Positions 14,407 through 24,647 of a stretch of DNA of 40,047 nt are shown piece after piece. Below the pieces are notes generated by a model. The model did no database searches, was not told the origin of the DNA, and worked only from the letters and a program-made list of their open reading frames with translations. How positions within the stretch are numbered: position 1 is the stretch's first letter; each line of letters begins with the position of its first letter. The translations under genes were made by a program, and so were the position numbers. The DNA comes from Nitrospirota bacterium. GTDB taxonomy: Bacteria; Nitrospirota; Thermodesulfovibrionia; Thermodesulfovibrionales; Magnetobacteriaceae. The stretch lies in contig JADFYB010000011.1 of assembly GCA_015233245.1 (NCBI GenBank), forward strand, positions 1 through 40,047. The letters are read 5' to 3'.

Positions 14407-15030
14407 TCACACTTTTAAAAAATAATTAATTGCAAACTTGCCTGATGCTTTGGTAGTAATGGCATCGACAATCCCTCCGATAATACCGCCAACTAAAGGG
14501 GCTGTTTTAGCGATATTCACAAGACCGCTCCGTCCAAATCTGGTTAATAAACGAAAACCCACAGCCTGATTAATTTTTGAGATTGTTACTCTGGATATTC
14601 CCCTTACAGCAGTCGCCATTTGTGTATTAGTTATAAGTAAGCCTAAATCTTTCATAATGTTAGCTGAGGCGCTGCCGCACAAACAAAGATATACCAGTGA
14701 TTTAATTTCATCTGTCCTTATGTCATGACCCCCCATTACGGCAACTGCCGCAATCATACGGATTTGCAAATATATAATAGAAGCCAAATTTGCCGGTATT
14801 GCAACAGGCAGCGTTATGATGCCCCCAATACCTGTAACAAAACCAGACACTCCCGCCTTGGCGACTTGTATATTTACAAGTCGCTTTGCTTTTACCTCTG
14901 TTGAGCCGCAGCCACTTAAATAATTCCGTGCAAGTTCTTCAGCAGTTTCAAGACCAGGCAGCCCATTAACAGAGCGCTCGTAGCAATAATCCAGAGTTTT
15001 CATTAATATTCCTTCATTTAGTTCAGTCAT
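14407..15030 (-). CDS. EcsC-family protein
   Basis: 207 residues from the ATG at 15030, with AAGGAG 9 bases upstream. An earlier start at 15099 would run into the kinase gene. The pattern fits the EcsC family: a helical N terminus, KAKRLVNIQVAKAGVSGFVTG, a Gly/Pro-rich hydrophobic stretch (GGIITLPVAIPANLASIIYL, about 75-100), IRMIAAVAVMGGHD, and a Gly-rich C-terminal hydrophobic part (APLVGGIIGGIVDAITTK). EcsC-type proteins are membrane-associated with poorly known roles. The gene follows the hybrid kinase by 40 bases on the same strand and is probably co-transcribed. Confidence 0.75.
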   Translation of the reverse strand: MTELNEGILMKTLDYCYERSVNGLPGLETAEELARNYLSGCGSTEVKAKRLVNIQVAKAGVSGFVTGIGGIITLPVAIPANLASIIYLQIRMIAAVAVMGGHDIRTDEIKSLVYLCLCGSASANIMKDLGLLITNTQMATAVRGISRVTISKINQAVGFRLLTRFGRSGLVNIAKTAPLVGGIIGGIVDAITTKASGKFAINYFLKV

Positions 15031-15070
15031 GCCTTGTTTCTCCTTAGCAGAGACGACTGGCTGGTCACCT

Positions 15071-18000
15071 CTACTGAATTTCACCCATGGGTTTTGCAAG
15101 ATACTTTTCCATGTCCACTAAAACCTTCTTCGATTCAAATTGTATATTTTCTATAAAAGTATGAATTTTTGCCTCATCTTCAAATTTGCCATTCATTTTT
15201 ATGAGAGCCGCCTCCATCCTAAAGGCTTCACTTTTAAGAGCTGTAGCGCCAACATTGGCAGACATTCCCTTAATCAAATGAATCTGCTTTTTTAATCCTT
15301 CAAAATTTCTCGCCTCAAACTGAGTTTTAAGAAACTCTATCTGTTGCGGCGCATCCTCAACGAAAGCCTCCCACATATCTCTGAGAATAACCTCATCATT
15401 ATTAACTCTTTTTAGTGTTTTCTTTATATTTAATGACATGGCAGAGGTTCTTTGAGTCGGTAATGTATGTTGTGCTGTAGGAAAATCATCAGGGATAATT
15501 TCCGGAATTTCAATGCCTGTCTGCACGCCTGCTGTGTATTTGTTAATTAATGCGTATAAATCATTAGCCTCCATTGGTTTTGAAATATAATCAGTCATGC
15601 CAGATTCCAAACATCGCTCACGGTCTCCTCTTAACGCATTGGCTGTCATTGCAATTATTGGCACATCTCTATTTATCTCACACTCTTTTGAGTTCCTTAT
15701 GAGCCTTGTCGCCTCTAAACCATCCATCTCCGGCATCTGAATATCCATGAGAATTAAATCAAATCGGATTTTAGCTGCTACATCTACCACCTCACATCCA
15801 TTTCCAACAACTACCGGCATAATCCCGTGCTTTTGCAAAAGTTTGACGGCAAGTGTTTGGTTCACTTTGTTATCTTCGGCTACCAAAATACTAAAAGACC
15901 TTCTTGGACTTTGCACCATATGGCGAGTCAGAAGCGGCGCCAGAGGGTTATCCCAATTCTCGGTTAGGAGAGAGAGTATTTCCATTAAATCAGATTTATA
16001 AATTGGTTTAACCATAAACCCTGAAATGCCAAGAGCCCGACACTGTGCATCATCTCCTTTTAACCCCGCAGATACAAGCAAAATTATTTTAACCTGCGAT
16101 ATTTTTTTCAAAGCTCTCACAGTCTTAGAAAAGGTAAAGCCATCCATGTCAGTCAGTTCGAAATCTAACACTACGATGTCATACTCCATAGGTGAAAAGT
16201 TAAGCTTGCCGATTGCCTCATAACCGTTTGAAGCAGTGTCAACATAAAGACCCTCGCTGCGTATCATTTCGGCTGTCTTTTTGCTTAAAGCAGTATTGCT
16301 GTCAACTACAAGTATGCGCTTTGTGTTGAATTCGATCTTTTCCACTTTTGTGTTGTCTAACTCAGATTTTGATAACACCGTAAATTTGGAGGTGAAACAG
16401 AAAGTGCTGCCTTTGCTAAGTTCGCTTTCCACCCATATATCGCCGCCAAGCATTGCCACCACTTTTTTCACTATCGCAAGCCCCAGCCCTGTACCTTCAT
16501 ATTTCTTGGTCGAAAAACTCTCCACCCGGGTAAAACTGTCAAAAATTCCGTCCAAGTTTTCTGCCGGAATTCCTATTCCGGTATCAGATATTGAAAAAAA
16601 TAACATCTGAGTTTCTTCGTTAGAAGGCGAGTCTGTATTTAAGACTTTATGAGCTAAATTCACTTTCAACTCTATTTCACCTTGCTCTGTAAACTTCACT
16701 GAGTTGCCAATCAGATTAACCAGCACCTGCCGCAACCTTCCGGCATCTCCTTTTAGTGCAGTTGGCACATCTGGCGAGATTTCAACACTAAGATTTACCC
16801 CTTTGTTTCTTGCAGCAATTGCAAGGGGTTCAACTGCGGTTTTTATAGTATTAAGCAAATCAAAATCTGTTTCCTGTTTTTCCATTTTACCGGCTTCTAT
16901 CTTGGAAAAATCCAGTACGTCGTTTATAAGATTAAGCAGGTGGTTTGATGAGTCCTTAACTATGTTGAGATACTCTCTTTGCTCGCTGTCAAGGAGAGTA
17001 TCCAGCGCAAGGTTAGTCATTCCGATTATGCCGTTCATAGGAGTGCGAAACTCATGGCTCATGCTAGCTAAAAATGTGCTTTTTGCCAAATTTGCCGCCT
17101 CTGCCGCCTCTTTCGCTTTGAGTAACTCCACCTCGGTGTCCACATGTTCTGATATCTCATTTAGCAAAAGTGCGGTATATTCGCTAAGTTTGTAAGTTCT
17201 TTTCTCCACCTCTCGTTCTAACTCCTCAGTTTTGCTCTTAATTTCTTTTTCATACAGCTTGCGTCTTTTTATATCTGTCAACATCATCGCGTTGAATACA
17301 CCCAAGAAAGATAAAACAGTTGTTATCAGAAATACGTATAAAATACCTCTGAAAATCTCCTTGTTAACAGATGAAAGATCCACAAGTAAATGTATATGCC
17401 AATTACTCTCCTTAGTTTTTGATTCCTCCATAATATATTCAACATCAGAATATTTATCATTTGTGGAACTCTTTTGACGGAGCGTCACTATATGTAAATT
17501 ATTTTTCTCGGTTGATTTCACTATTGGAAGCGGCAGTAATGGATTTGCACCGTATTGCTTGCTGTCTTTAATTTTTTGTAAAATCTGGTCTGACAATTTA
17601 TAAATACTGTGGAACAGGTATTCTTTTTCATTTGAGGTAAAAACAACATCATTATTATCCACAAGCATCAATATTCCTTTGACTTCATCTGTTTGTGGCT
17701 CAAAAAATTTCAAATCAAACTTGATTACAACCACTCCAACTATATCTTTACCATCATTCACAGGATATGCAGAAAAATACCCAAGTTTATTTGTAACAAT
17801 GCCAAGGGCAATAAATGCGTTTGCTTTCCCTTTAATTGCACTCTGAAAATATTCCCTGAAAATATAATTTTTACCAATAAAACTTTCAGTGGATTTATAG
17901 TTACTTGAAGACAGAGTAAGTCCTTCTTTGTTGATTATATAGGTTACAGCACCGTTAACAGAGGAATTAAACACCGACAGGTATTCATTCATTTTATTGA

Positions 18001-18271
18001 TTTCAGTTGGATGCTTACAAAACTCTATGACTGAAGGATTTTCAGACAAGATTCGCGTTTGTATAGAGTAGTTATTTATTTTGTCTGACAAGTAGAATTC
18101 GTACATATGTAATTGTTCCAATGCTCCTTCGTGAAGCTCTCGCATTGTAACGTTTTTTTCCAAAACGGCAGTGGCTACCAGCGCAATCAGGCTAATTATT
18201 ATATAAGAGATTAGAATAAGAGGGTGTTTTTTAAACATTTCCTCTTTTACATTTTTTATATATGCTTTCAT
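15071..18271 (-). CDS. Hybrid sensor histidine kinase (Cache sensor, HisKA, HATPase, REC, REC, HPt)
   Basis: 1066 residues. TM1 at about 18-37, a periplasmic double-Cache-like sensor (about 40-305), TM2 at 309-331, then a coiled coil (340-395). HisKA has H406 in SMSHEFRTP. The ATPase has N523 (NLIGNSVKF), DTGIGIP (563-569) and [11 protein letters not shown]1 (652-770) keeps phospho-acceptor D703 and K755, but its acidic pair is reduced to VVDSN. REC2 (793-910) is complete with ED at 799-800, D843 ([11 protein letters not shown]) and K898. A C-terminal HPt has H998 ([13 protein letters not shown]). It is a full phosphorelay in one chain, with an unknown ligand. The two free receivers just downstream on the other strand are candidate outputs. 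Confidence 0.95.
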   Translation of the reverse strand: MKAYIKNVKEEMFKKHPLILISYIIISLIALVATAVLEKNVTMRELHEGALEQLHMYEFYLSDKINNYSIQTRILSENPSVIEFCKHPTEINKMNEYLSVFNSSVNGAVTYIINKEGLTLSSSNYKSTESFIGKNYIFREYFQSAIKGKANAFIALGIVTNKLGYFSAYPVNDGKDIVGVVVIKFDLKFFEPQTDEVKGILMLVDNNDVVFTSNEKEYLFHSIYKLSDQILQKIKDSKQYGANPLLPLPIVKSTEKNNLHIVTLRQKSSTNDKYSDVEYIMEESKTKESNWHIHLLVDLSSVNKEIFRGILYVFLITTVLSFLGVFNAMMLTDIKRRKLYEKEIKSKTEELEREVEKRTYKLSEYTALLLNEISEHVDTEVELLKAKEAAEAANLAKSTFLASMSHEFRTPMNGIIGMTNLALDTLLDSEQREYLNIVKDSSNHLLNLINDVLDFSKIEAGKMEKQETDFDLLNTIKTAVEPLAIAARNKGVNLSVEISPDVPTALKGDAGRLRQVLVNLIGNSVKFTEQGEIELKVNLAHKVLNTDSPSNEETQMLFFSISDTGIGIPAENLDGIFDSFTRVESFSTKKYEGTGLGLAIVKKVVAMLGGDIWVESELSKGSTFCFTSKFTVLSKSELDNTKVEKIEFNTKRILVVDSNTALSKKTAEMIRSEGLYVDTASNGYEAIGKLNFSPMEYDIVVLDFELTDMDGFTFSKTVRALKKISQVKIILLVSAGLKGDDAQCRALGISGFMVKPIYKSDLMEILSLLTENWDNPLAPLLTRHMVQSPRRSFSILVAEDNKVNQTLAVKLLQKHGIMPVVVGNGCEVVDVAAKIRFDLILMDIQMPEMDGLEATRLIRNSKECEINRDVPIIAMTANALRGDRERCLESGMTDYISKPMEANDLYALINKYTAGVQTGIEIPEIIPDDFPTAQHTLPTQRTSAMSLNIKKTLKRVNNDEVILRDMWEAFVEDAPQQIEFLKTQFEARNFEGLKKQIHLIKGMSANVGATALKSEAFRMEAALIKMNGKFEDEAKIHTFIENIQFESKKVLVDMEKYLAKPMGEIQ

Positions 18272-18363
18272 CTTCTAAAATATCCTAAAATGGCAAAAGC
18301 TATCAAACTGTGAAGTGCAACCTGAAGGATTGCTCAAACGGAGTAGGGTTATTTTCGGCCCGC

Positions 18364-18384
18364 GATAGATAGATAGATAGATAG
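18364..18384. repeat. Tetranucleotide microsatellite (GATA, 5.25 units)
   Basis: Five and a quarter GATA units lie in the divergent gap, 93 bases upstream of the hybrid kinase start and 207 upstream of the radical SAM start. Tracts like this change length by slippage, and this one could alter promoter spacing. The rest of the gap 18272-18509 shows nothing I can name. Confidence 0.8.
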
Positions 18385-18509
18385 TGTGCCGATTAAACGG
18401 GCTCTTTTTGTAATAACAACAAAACACTATTTGAAATCCCCCATATTCCCATATTACTTTATTACAAAAGCAGAGCATAAGTCAAGGAAACAATGTTAAT
18501 CCCAAAACC

Positions 18510-18540
18510 TTGACATAATTGTTAAGCAAAATGTTACAAT
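18510..18540 (+). promoter_or_regulatory. Promoter for the radical SAM operon
   Basis: A perfect TTGACA (18510-18515), a 19-base spacer and TACAAT (18535-18540) lie about 50 bases upstream of the chosen start at 18591. The spacer is two bases longer than ideal. A longer open frame beginning at 18519 would lie inside this promoter, which supports the later start. Confidence 0.5.
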
Positions 18541-18590
18541 TTCAGGGTGAGACAAATTACATACAGCGGGTGGTTAATTTAAGGGGAAAA

Positions 18591-20015
18591 ATGGCAAACA
18601 TCTTACTGATACAACCTCCACTTTACAAGAATGAATACTGCAGTAGAGGCTCCGAACACACTTTAAGCCTTTTGCCACCCTTAGGACTTGCTTATATTGC
18701 AGCTGTTTTGTTGAAAAATGGACATAAGTGCGAAATCGTTGATGGAATTGCCACGCAGATTTCATTAGACGACCTGTGTAAAAAAGCCCTGTCTTATGAC
18801 ATAGTGGGGATAACATCAGTGAGTACTTATGCTTTGCGCGTTAAGCAGATTATACAAATGCTCAAAAATAAGTCAAAGTCCATTCCAATTGTTGTCGGAG
18901 GACCACACGCAAATGTACTCCCTGAGTCAGTGTTAAATCATGGTGCAGACTATGTTGTACTTGGTGAGGGTGAATTCACTATGCTTGAGTTGGTTTCCGC
19001 TCTGGAAAATAACAAAGATGTCGAACAAGTAAACAATATAGCATTTTTAAAGGATGGCAAAATCTTAAAGACACAAAAACAGTCTGCAATAATAGATATG
19101 GATAGTATTCCCCTGCCAGCAAGAGACCTCTTACCGATGCACCTATATAAATGCAGTGGTGCAAGATCTAAAAAGCAGCCATCTCATTCAGTGTTTACCT
19201 CAAGGGGCTGTCCAGGCACCTGCACTTTTTGTAACAAAAAGTTATTCGGTACTAATATCCGGTATTTTAGTGTGGAAAGGATAGTTGAGGAGTTTTTCCT
19301 TCTTAGGGACAAGTATAAAGCAAAGGACATTGCTATTTGGGATGATAATTTTCTAAGTAACCATAGCACCGTTCATGCAGTATGTGATGAGCTAACCAGA
19401 AGGAATTTTAATACAACATGGTCTGCTGAGGCCAGGATTGATACGGTCAATAAAGAGCTTCTTACACATATGAAAGCAGCCGGTTGTGACTTTATAGCTT
19501 ACGGTATTGAATCGGGCAGCCAAAAAGTTCTTGACAGTATGAATAAAAAAATAACCTTAGATCTGGTGAGAAACGTAATCAGGGACACTCAGAAGGTCGG
19601 TATTCCAATTCGCGGCTATCTTATGATGGGGTTACCCAATGAAACGGTTGAGGATATAGAGGCAACAATAAGATTTGCGATAGAGTTAAATATTGATGTG
19701 GCGTCATTTACACTATTTGTACCTCTGCCTGGCACAGTGGAGTATATAAGGGCTCAGAAATCAGGACAATTTGATCCAGATTATTATCTGAAAAAGGTTT
19801 ACCCAGAGTTTAACTTTCCTGATGAGGCTATTTATATCCCTGAGGGAATGACGTCGGAGCAGCTTTTGAAATTACATCGCAGTGCTTATAACCGTTACTA
19901 CCTTCGCCCCAGGATCGTTTTAAAAAACCTGTTGTCCATAAGAAGCGCTTCTGATGTTACAAGATACGTAGAAGGCGGTTTAAATATCATCAAAAACACC
20001 TTAAGCAAGTTCTAA
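18591..20015 (+). CDS. B12-binding-domain radical SAM protein
   Basis: 474 residues from the ATG at 18591 with AAGGGG upstream. The N-terminal part is a cobalamin-binding Rossmann domain (ILLIQPPLY, LPPLGLAYIAAVLLKNGH, DIVGITSVS, IVVGGPHANVLPES, VLGEGE). It lacks the Asp-x-His-x-x-Gly ligand motif, as many of this class do. The radical SAM core has C207, C211 and C214 in CPGTCTFC, then AYGIESGSQKVLDSM and RGYLMMGLPNET. Related enzymes do methylations or other radical chemistry on lipids, hopanoids and glycans. The GT2 glycosyltransferase starts on the very next base, so the substrate is probably a membrane or surface glycolipid (inference). Confidence 0.92.
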   Translation: MANILLIQPPLYKNEYCSRGSEHTLSLLPPLGLAYIAAVLLKNGHKCEIVDGIATQISLDDLCKKALSYDIVGITSVSTYALRVKQIIQMLKNKSKSIPIVVGGPHANVLPESVLNHGADYVVLGEGEFTMLELVSALENNKDVEQVNNIAFLKDGKILKTQKQSAIIDMDSIPLPARDLLPMHLYKCSGARSKKQPSHSVFTSRGCPGTCTFCNKKLFGTNIRYFSVERIVEEFFLLRDKYKAKDIAIWDDNFLSNHSTVHAVCDELTRRNFNTTWSAEARIDTVNKELLTHMKAAGCDFIAYGIESGSQKVLDSMNKKITLDLVRNVIRDTQKVGIPIRGYLMMGLPNETVEDIEATIRFAIELNIDVASFTLFVPLPGTVEYIRAQKSGQFDPDYYLKKVYPEFNFPDEAIYIPEGMTSEQLLKLHRSAYNRYYLRPRIVLKNLLSIRSASDVTRYVEGGLNIIKNTLSKF

Positions 20016-20990
20016 GTGAGTATTGGCAATAAAATGGTTATAGTGATTCCTGTATTTAATGATTGGGATAATGTCAGCTTGTTACTGCCTCTTATTAGTT
20101 CAGCTCTTAAAGAAGTCAATGATGCCGAAAATTGCGAGATTTTGCTGGTCGATGACGCCTCCAATATCCCTTTTAAGAGTGACTTTGCTGTTAATGAATT
20201 CGCACACATAAATAGTATAAAAATACTAAGATTAAAAAGAAATATAGGCCACCAAAAGGCCATTGCAATGGGTCTTTTTTATATACATCGTAATTTAGCT
20301 CCCAAGGCTGTATTGATAATGGATGGTGATGGCGAGGATAATCCTTGTGATCTACATAAGTTAATAAACACTTGTGTTGAGAACGATTATGAAAAAATAG
20401 TCTTTGCTTTCAGGAATAAGAGATCAGAGGGGTATCTTTTTAGGATTTTTTATTTGTTTTATAAGATGATTTTCAGAATCTTGACTGGTGTTAGTATTCG
20501 GATTGGTAATTTTAGCATTATTCCGGGTCAATTATTAGGACAGGTGATTACTCTTTCGGATATATGGCGACATTACGCCTCGGGAATTATGAAATCAAAG
20601 ATAAACCGCATAGAAATTGCTGTTGATAGAGCAAAAAGGTTATGCGGCGAATCAAAGATGAATTTTACTGCTCTTATAATGCATGGTATAAGTGCTATTT
20701 CCGTTTATGGTGGTGTGGTGGGAATAAGGTTGTTGTTATTTTCTTTATTGGTAGCAATGATTTGTTCTGTTTTAATTTTTGTTACTGTTTTTATTCGGTT
20801 GTTTACAACATTAGCCATTCCAGGCTGGGCAACAAACGTGGTAATGACATTATTTGTCATCTTTTTACAAACTATGCTCTTTATCTTATTTTTTATCTTT
20901 GTAATCTTCCAAAACATAGACAATAACCTTTCTTTTACGATTGAGAAAGAGTATGACTATCTTGTCGATAAAGTGACTGATGTGACATGA
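20016..20990 (+). CDS. GT2-family glycosyltransferase with C-terminal membrane helices
   Basis: 324 residues; the GTG start immediately follows the radical SAM stop. The GT-A domain has VIVIPVFNDWDN (8-19), the nucleotide-sugar acid EILLVDDAS (41-49), RNIGHQKAIAMG (75-86) and a metal-binding MDGDGEDNP (102-110). Two hydrophobic helices follow (about 234-262 and 275-300). This is the DPM1/GtrB/ArnC arrangement, enzymes that move a sugar to polyprenyl phosphate on the cytoplasmic face. The product would be a lipid-linked sugar used by a membrane enzyme; the large membrane protein two genes downstream is a candidate. It overlaps the methyltransferase by ATGA. Confidence 0.9.
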   Translation: MSIGNKMVIVIPVFNDWDNVSLLLPLISSALKEVNDAENCEILLVDDASNIPFKSDFAVNEFAHINSIKILRLKRNIGHQKAIAMGLFYIHRNLAPKAVLIMDGDGEDNPCDLHKLINTCVENDYEKIVFAFRNKRSEGYLFRIFYLFYKMIFRILTGVSIRIGNFSIIPGQLLGQVITLSDIWRHYASGIMKSKINRIEIAVDRAKRLCGESKMNFTALIMHGISAISVYGGVVGIRLLLFSLLVAMICSVLIFVTVFIRLFTTLAIPGWATNVVMTLFVIFLQTMLFILFFIFVIFQNIDNNLSFTIEKEYDYLVDKVTDVT

Positions 20991-21697
20991 GTGCAGATTA
21001 TTCATATGTTGGCACAGAGTTGGAAATTTTTAATGAAGCTGTAAACTGGAAGAGATATTTTACAGAGACAATTGAACCATTCCTTGGCAATAATGTTTTA
21101 GAGGTAGGTGCAGGAATAGGCGGAACAACTAAGTCTCTGTGCCGGAAACACCATCATAATTGGGTGTGTATTGAACCGGATGCAGTGCTTGCTGACCAAA
21201 TTGAGCAAAAAATAAGCAATGGCATATTGCCCTCTAACTGTAGTGTAAGAAATATGTTTGTATCAGACCTGCCTGAAACTGAGACGTATGATACTATCAT
21301 ATATGTTGATGTAATTGAGCACATAAAAGACGATTTTAAAGAAATAGAAATGGTTAAGAGATTATTGAAAAAGAACGGCTTTTTAATTATACTTGTTCCT
21401 GCTTACATGATTTTATATTCTGAATTTGATAGTAACGTTGGGCATTATAGAAGATATAACAAAAAAACCCTTCAGCGGATTATTCCGGAGACCTTTAAAA
21501 CTGTGCAGTTATTGTATCTTGATTCAGTTGGATTACTTGCTTCTTTGGCTAATCGCTTATTTTTCAGACAAGAGATGCCCTCCATGCAACAGATAAATAA
21601 GTGGGATAAGTATATTATTCCTATATCTAAAATAACTGACCCTCTGGTTAAATATAAAGCAGGACGCTCACTTGTTGGGGTATGGCAAAATCTTTGA
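20987..21697 (+). CDS. SAM-dependent class I methyltransferase
   Basis: 236 residues, start codon overlapping the previous stop (ATGA). Motif I is NVLEVGAGIGGTT (36-48), the acidic residue after strand 2 is in WVCIEPD, and YDTIIYVDVIEHIKDD plus LLKKNGFLIILVPAY are motifs II-III. The pattern matches the Methyltransf_11/23 families. Together with the radical SAM and GT2 genes it probably modifies a glycan or its lipid carrier. The substrate cannot be read from the sequence. It is AT-rich like its neighbours. Confidence 0.9.
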   Translation: MSADYSYVGTELEIFNEAVNWKRYFTETIEPFLGNNVLEVGAGIGGTTKSLCRKHHHNWVCIEPDAVLADQIEQKISNGILPSNCSVRNMFVSDLPETETYDTIIYVDVIEHIKDDFKEIEMVKRLLKKNGFLIILVPAYMILYSEFDSNVGHYRRYNKKTLQRIIPETFKTVQLLYLDSVGLLASLANRLFFRQEMPSMQQINKWDKYIIPISKITDPLVKYKAGRSLVGVWQNL

Positions 21698-21744
21698 GTA
21701 TAGATGTTGATGCAATTTGACATACGTATGTATGTGCAAAAAAA

Positions 21745-21775
21745 TTGACAAAAAACCTTCTGGAAATGATATAAC
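21745..21775 (+). promoter_or_regulatory. Candidate promoter for the large membrane protein
   Basis: TTGACA (21745-21750), a 19-base spacer and TATAAC (21770-21775) end 8 bases before the ATG at 21784, which has no Shine-Dalgarno. The transcript would have almost no leader. A CATACGTATG palindrome (21721-21730) lies just upstream. Confidence 0.4.
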
Positions 21776-21783
21776 CACGTTGT

Positions 21784-23511
21784 ATGAAAATGTCAGAGCG
21801 TATTAATCTCAGACAGCTTTTATTTTACACCATTGCTTATCTGATTCCATTTTTTCTCGTCATAGCTTACGATAAGCTCATTCTGTCACGTCTTTGGTAT
21901 GTTGCACCAGGTGATTGTGTTACGGGTAATTATGGTTTAGGTTTAAATTGGCTTACTTTTAATCCGTTAGCTATTTTTCATTTGCCAATGTATTCGTTTC
22001 AGGAATTATTTGCAATTATAATTAAGTTCATAGGATTTCCCGATGATTTTGTAGTCACAGGGTATCTGCAGAAATTCCACGACATTGGAATAATCATAAA
22101 TATCATGATTTTAATAGCAACTGCCATATGGTTTGCTTATTTTGCGAAGCTATTGGAATTAAATATTATTGCCGTTTTCTTATGTGGGCTGTTAGTTGCC
22201 TCAATGCCTGCGATCACTATTATAATCACTTCATGGTATGCCCCTAATTTTACAATCGGCATTTTGTTAATACCTCCTGCCATAACAATACTTTATGCAG
22301 TCAAAACAGGAAATTTCCATTTAAGAAGCTTTTTTATTGCCCTTGCCGTTATTGGTTTTTGTTTCTCCAATCATTTCTCATCAATGATTGTTCCTGTTGC
22401 CTTGATTATCAGCATTCCGATAAGTTCTTATGATAAACTTAACAGTGTCATAGGCGCAGGCTCTGAAAAATTTGGAATTAAAATCTTATTTGTTTATCTG
22501 TTGCATTTTGCATTTATAGTGGATATATCTGTTGCCATTATGTATCATCCTGCACTTTTTATAATTTTTAGAAAGCATCCCATTATTATATCGGTGGTAA
22601 TAATATTATTATCTCTTGTTATCTTATTATCGATGTATTATTTAAAAGCAAGAAAACTGCTTGTTGCAAATTTAATTAAATATGTAAGTACGCCTTTGTT
22701 GACAGGGTGGGCATTAGGTGCTAATGTATTGATTCCATACTGGGGAATAAGTGCGTCAAAAGCTTTTCTGTATAAAGGAATGGCTGACCCCCGGCTTCCT
22801 TTTACAGAGGTTTTAAGGAGATTTGACATATTTTATTTTGCTAAACAGTTATGGTGGAACTGGATAATCCTTTTCATTTTATTATATGGGATAGTATCAT
22901 GTTTTAGATTATTATCAAAACATAACAAAACTACCAAAACGATTATTTTTATCCATTTAGCAGTTACTTTGACTCTCTTATTAAATATACTTATTGCTAT
23001 GAACGTCACAATGATAGGAAATACATTGATAACCGGTAATGAGGTCAGGTATTTTGTACCGATGCTTTTTATTATCCCTATTTTTGTATATTATTTGTTT
23101 AAAATTAAGCCAATCGGTTATAAATTCATAGTTTGTCTGCTTTTAGTCCTTTCGTCGTTGTCCTTTTATGAATACGTAAAATATATAAATGTTTATAATG
23201 CAGAAACTAATGCTCTGTTTATTAAAGCTGATAAGATTATAGATCAACATTTAGATAAGTACCCAAATGCTAGTATTATTTGTAAAAACACTTCTGTACC
23301 TGAAAGATGTGCAATACTTTTAGCCTTTCACAACTATCGCACCCCTAGGAGCTTTGACAAGTTGAATTTGGCTGGCTTGAGTAAACATAGAATAGTCTAT
23401 TTCCATTGTACAGACGAAAATTCAAAAGAAGCTGAGTTTGCTAAGTTTATAAGAACTAATAAATTTATTAAACCGATACTCGTTTTACCTGAATCTTATG
23501 TTATTGAGTAA
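21784..23511 (+). CDS. Polytopic membrane protein of the glycan cluster, function unknown
   Basis: 575 residues with about eleven hydrophobic segments (for example 12-30, 93-120, 125-150, 155-172, 180-212, 235-262, 265-288, 360-385, 395-420, 435-450 and 455-470), then a soluble tail of about 100 residues. The layout (large first loop between TM1 and TM2, many helices, soluble C terminus) is like GT-C glycosyltransferases of the O-antigen glucosylation type. No catalytic DD/DE pair can be assigned with confidence. Its place after the GT2 enzyme would fit transfer of a lipid-linked sugar outside the membrane (inference). Codon usage is strongly AT-rich. Confidence 0.75.
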   Translation: MKMSERINLRQLLFYTIAYLIPFFLVIAYDKLILSRLWYVAPGDCVTGNYGLGLNWLTFNPLAIFHLPMYSFQELFAIIIKFIGFPDDFVVTGYLQKFHDIGIIINIMILIATAIWFAYFAKLLELNIIAVFLCGLLVASMPAITIIITSWYAPNFTIGILLIPPAITILYAVKTGNFHLRSFFIALAVIGFCFSNHFSSMIVPVALIISIPISSYDKLNSVIGAGSEKFGIKILFVYLLHFAFIVDISVAIMYHPALFIIFRKHPIIISVVIILLSLVILLSMYYLKARKLLVANLIKYVSTPLLTGWALGANVLIPYWGISASKAFLYKGMADPRLPFTEVLRRFDIFYFAKQLWWNWIILFILLYGIVSCFRLLSKHNKTTKTIIFIHLAVTLTLLLNILIAMNVTMIGNTLITGNEVRYFVPMLFIIPIFVYYLFKIKPIGYKFIVCLLLVLSSLSFYEYVKYINVYNAETNALFIKADKIIDQHLDKYPNASIICKNTSVPERCAILLAFHNYRTPRSFDKLNLAGLSKHRIVYFHCTDENSKEAEFAKFIRTNKFIKPILVLPESYVIE

Positions 23512-23534
23512 ACCTCCGCGTCTTATTTTAAGTA

Positions 23535-24647
23535 CTATAGCTTCATACAATTCATATCAGTGCAGCCGCTTAAGCACGGTGAGCAGTCTATGGTTTTTCT
23601 GACAATTTCTACGTTATGACCCAGTGGCCGCCACTGTGAGATATCATTAATGCCTCCGCAAAACACTACTGTTTTCACACCAGCGCATCCGGCAATATGG
23701 GCGCTCAGTGATTCCACCGTATATACACATCCAGCTTTTTTATAAAGGAGATACAGTTCCTTAATTCTTAGCTTTCCCATAAGGTTAATGGCGTCTCTTT
23801 TTACATGCTTTATTATATCTGAAAAGAGCGGCAATTCGGAACTTGTGCCGGTAAACACTATCTTGTATGCCAAGTCTATTTTTTCAATTATACGTGCCCA
23901 TGACTCCGGTGACAGCATCTTTCTTGCATCACCCGCTCCAGGATGGATAACCACAAAGGGGCTGCTGATTGTGTCCTTAAATAGGTTATTAACCTTTGTT
24001 TCATCGGCGGGTTCTGTATAGAGTTCATATTGGAGTTCGCTCAGTTTGGAGGTAATACCGGCAGCATTCAGTACCTCAAGGTAGTGTTCCACCTCATGGA
24101 GACCCTCAGTCCATTTTGCCGAGTAATCTAAAAGTGCACCAAAACCTCCTGTTGGATGCCCTGCTATGTATTTGACGCCTCCCAGACGAAGGAGAGTGAG
24201 CAAATTACCGCCATAAGCTCTCAGCACAAAAGCTACGTCGTATTTTTCAGCCCGCAATCTGACAAGCGCCTTTAAATAATCAAACACATGCTTCATAATT
24301 TTTGCCAGAAAATTTTTGCTTTTTCTGTTTAACATAAAATGATCCAGCTTTATGATTTTTCTGATAAAGGGATTGCCGGTTAGTATCTCAATCGCCCAAC
24401 TGCCGCAGAGGACGTCAATTTGGCAGGACGGGTAAGTGTGTTTGATAAGTGGCAGAACTGATGTCATCATTAGGACATCACCGGCATGGTCGGGTTTGAC
24501 AATGAGGATTTTATTGATGTGCACAGGCATTTGTCTTTTTTTAAAAAAGGGAGCAGTCAATAGATCAAATAATTTTAGCAATAAGATTACCTTTTTATTT
24601 AGGTAGAGGTAACCGTTGTTTAGCGGGGATTTTTTGGATTTAGTCAT
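23535..24647 (-). CDS. Glycosyltransferase family 9 (heptosyltransferase-like)
   Basis: 370 residues. GT9 hallmarks: KILIVKPDHAGDVLMMTSVLP near residues 46-66, the VIHPGAGDARK nucleotide-sugar segment in the second Rossmann domain, VYTVESLSAHIAGCAGVKTV, and the Cys-rich end DCSPCLSGCTDMNC seen in many family members. It would add heptose or a related sugar to LPS core or another glycan on the inner face of the membrane. The ATG overlaps the RAYT stop by 8 bases and has no ribosome site, so translation may depend on the upstream frame. The first 40 residues are not conserved GT9 sequence. Confidence 0.88.
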   Translation of the reverse strand: MTKSKKSPLNNGYLYLNKKVILLLKLFDLLTAPFFKKRQMPVHINKILIVKPDHAGDVLMMTSVLPLIKHTYPSCQIDVLCGSWAIEILTGNPFIRKIIKLDHFMLNRKSKNFLAKIMKHVFDYLKALVRLRAEKYDVAFVLRAYGGNLLTLLRLGGVKYIAGHPTGGFGALLDYSAKWTEGLHEVEHYLEVLNAAGITSKLSELQYELYTEPADETKVNNLFKDTISSPFVVIHPGAGDARKMLSPESWARIIEKIDLAYKIVFTGTSSELPLFSDIIKHVKRDAINLMGKLRIKELYLLYKKAGCVYTVESLSAHIAGCAGVKTVVFCGGINDISQWRPLGHNVEIVRKTIDCSPCLSGCTDMNCMKL

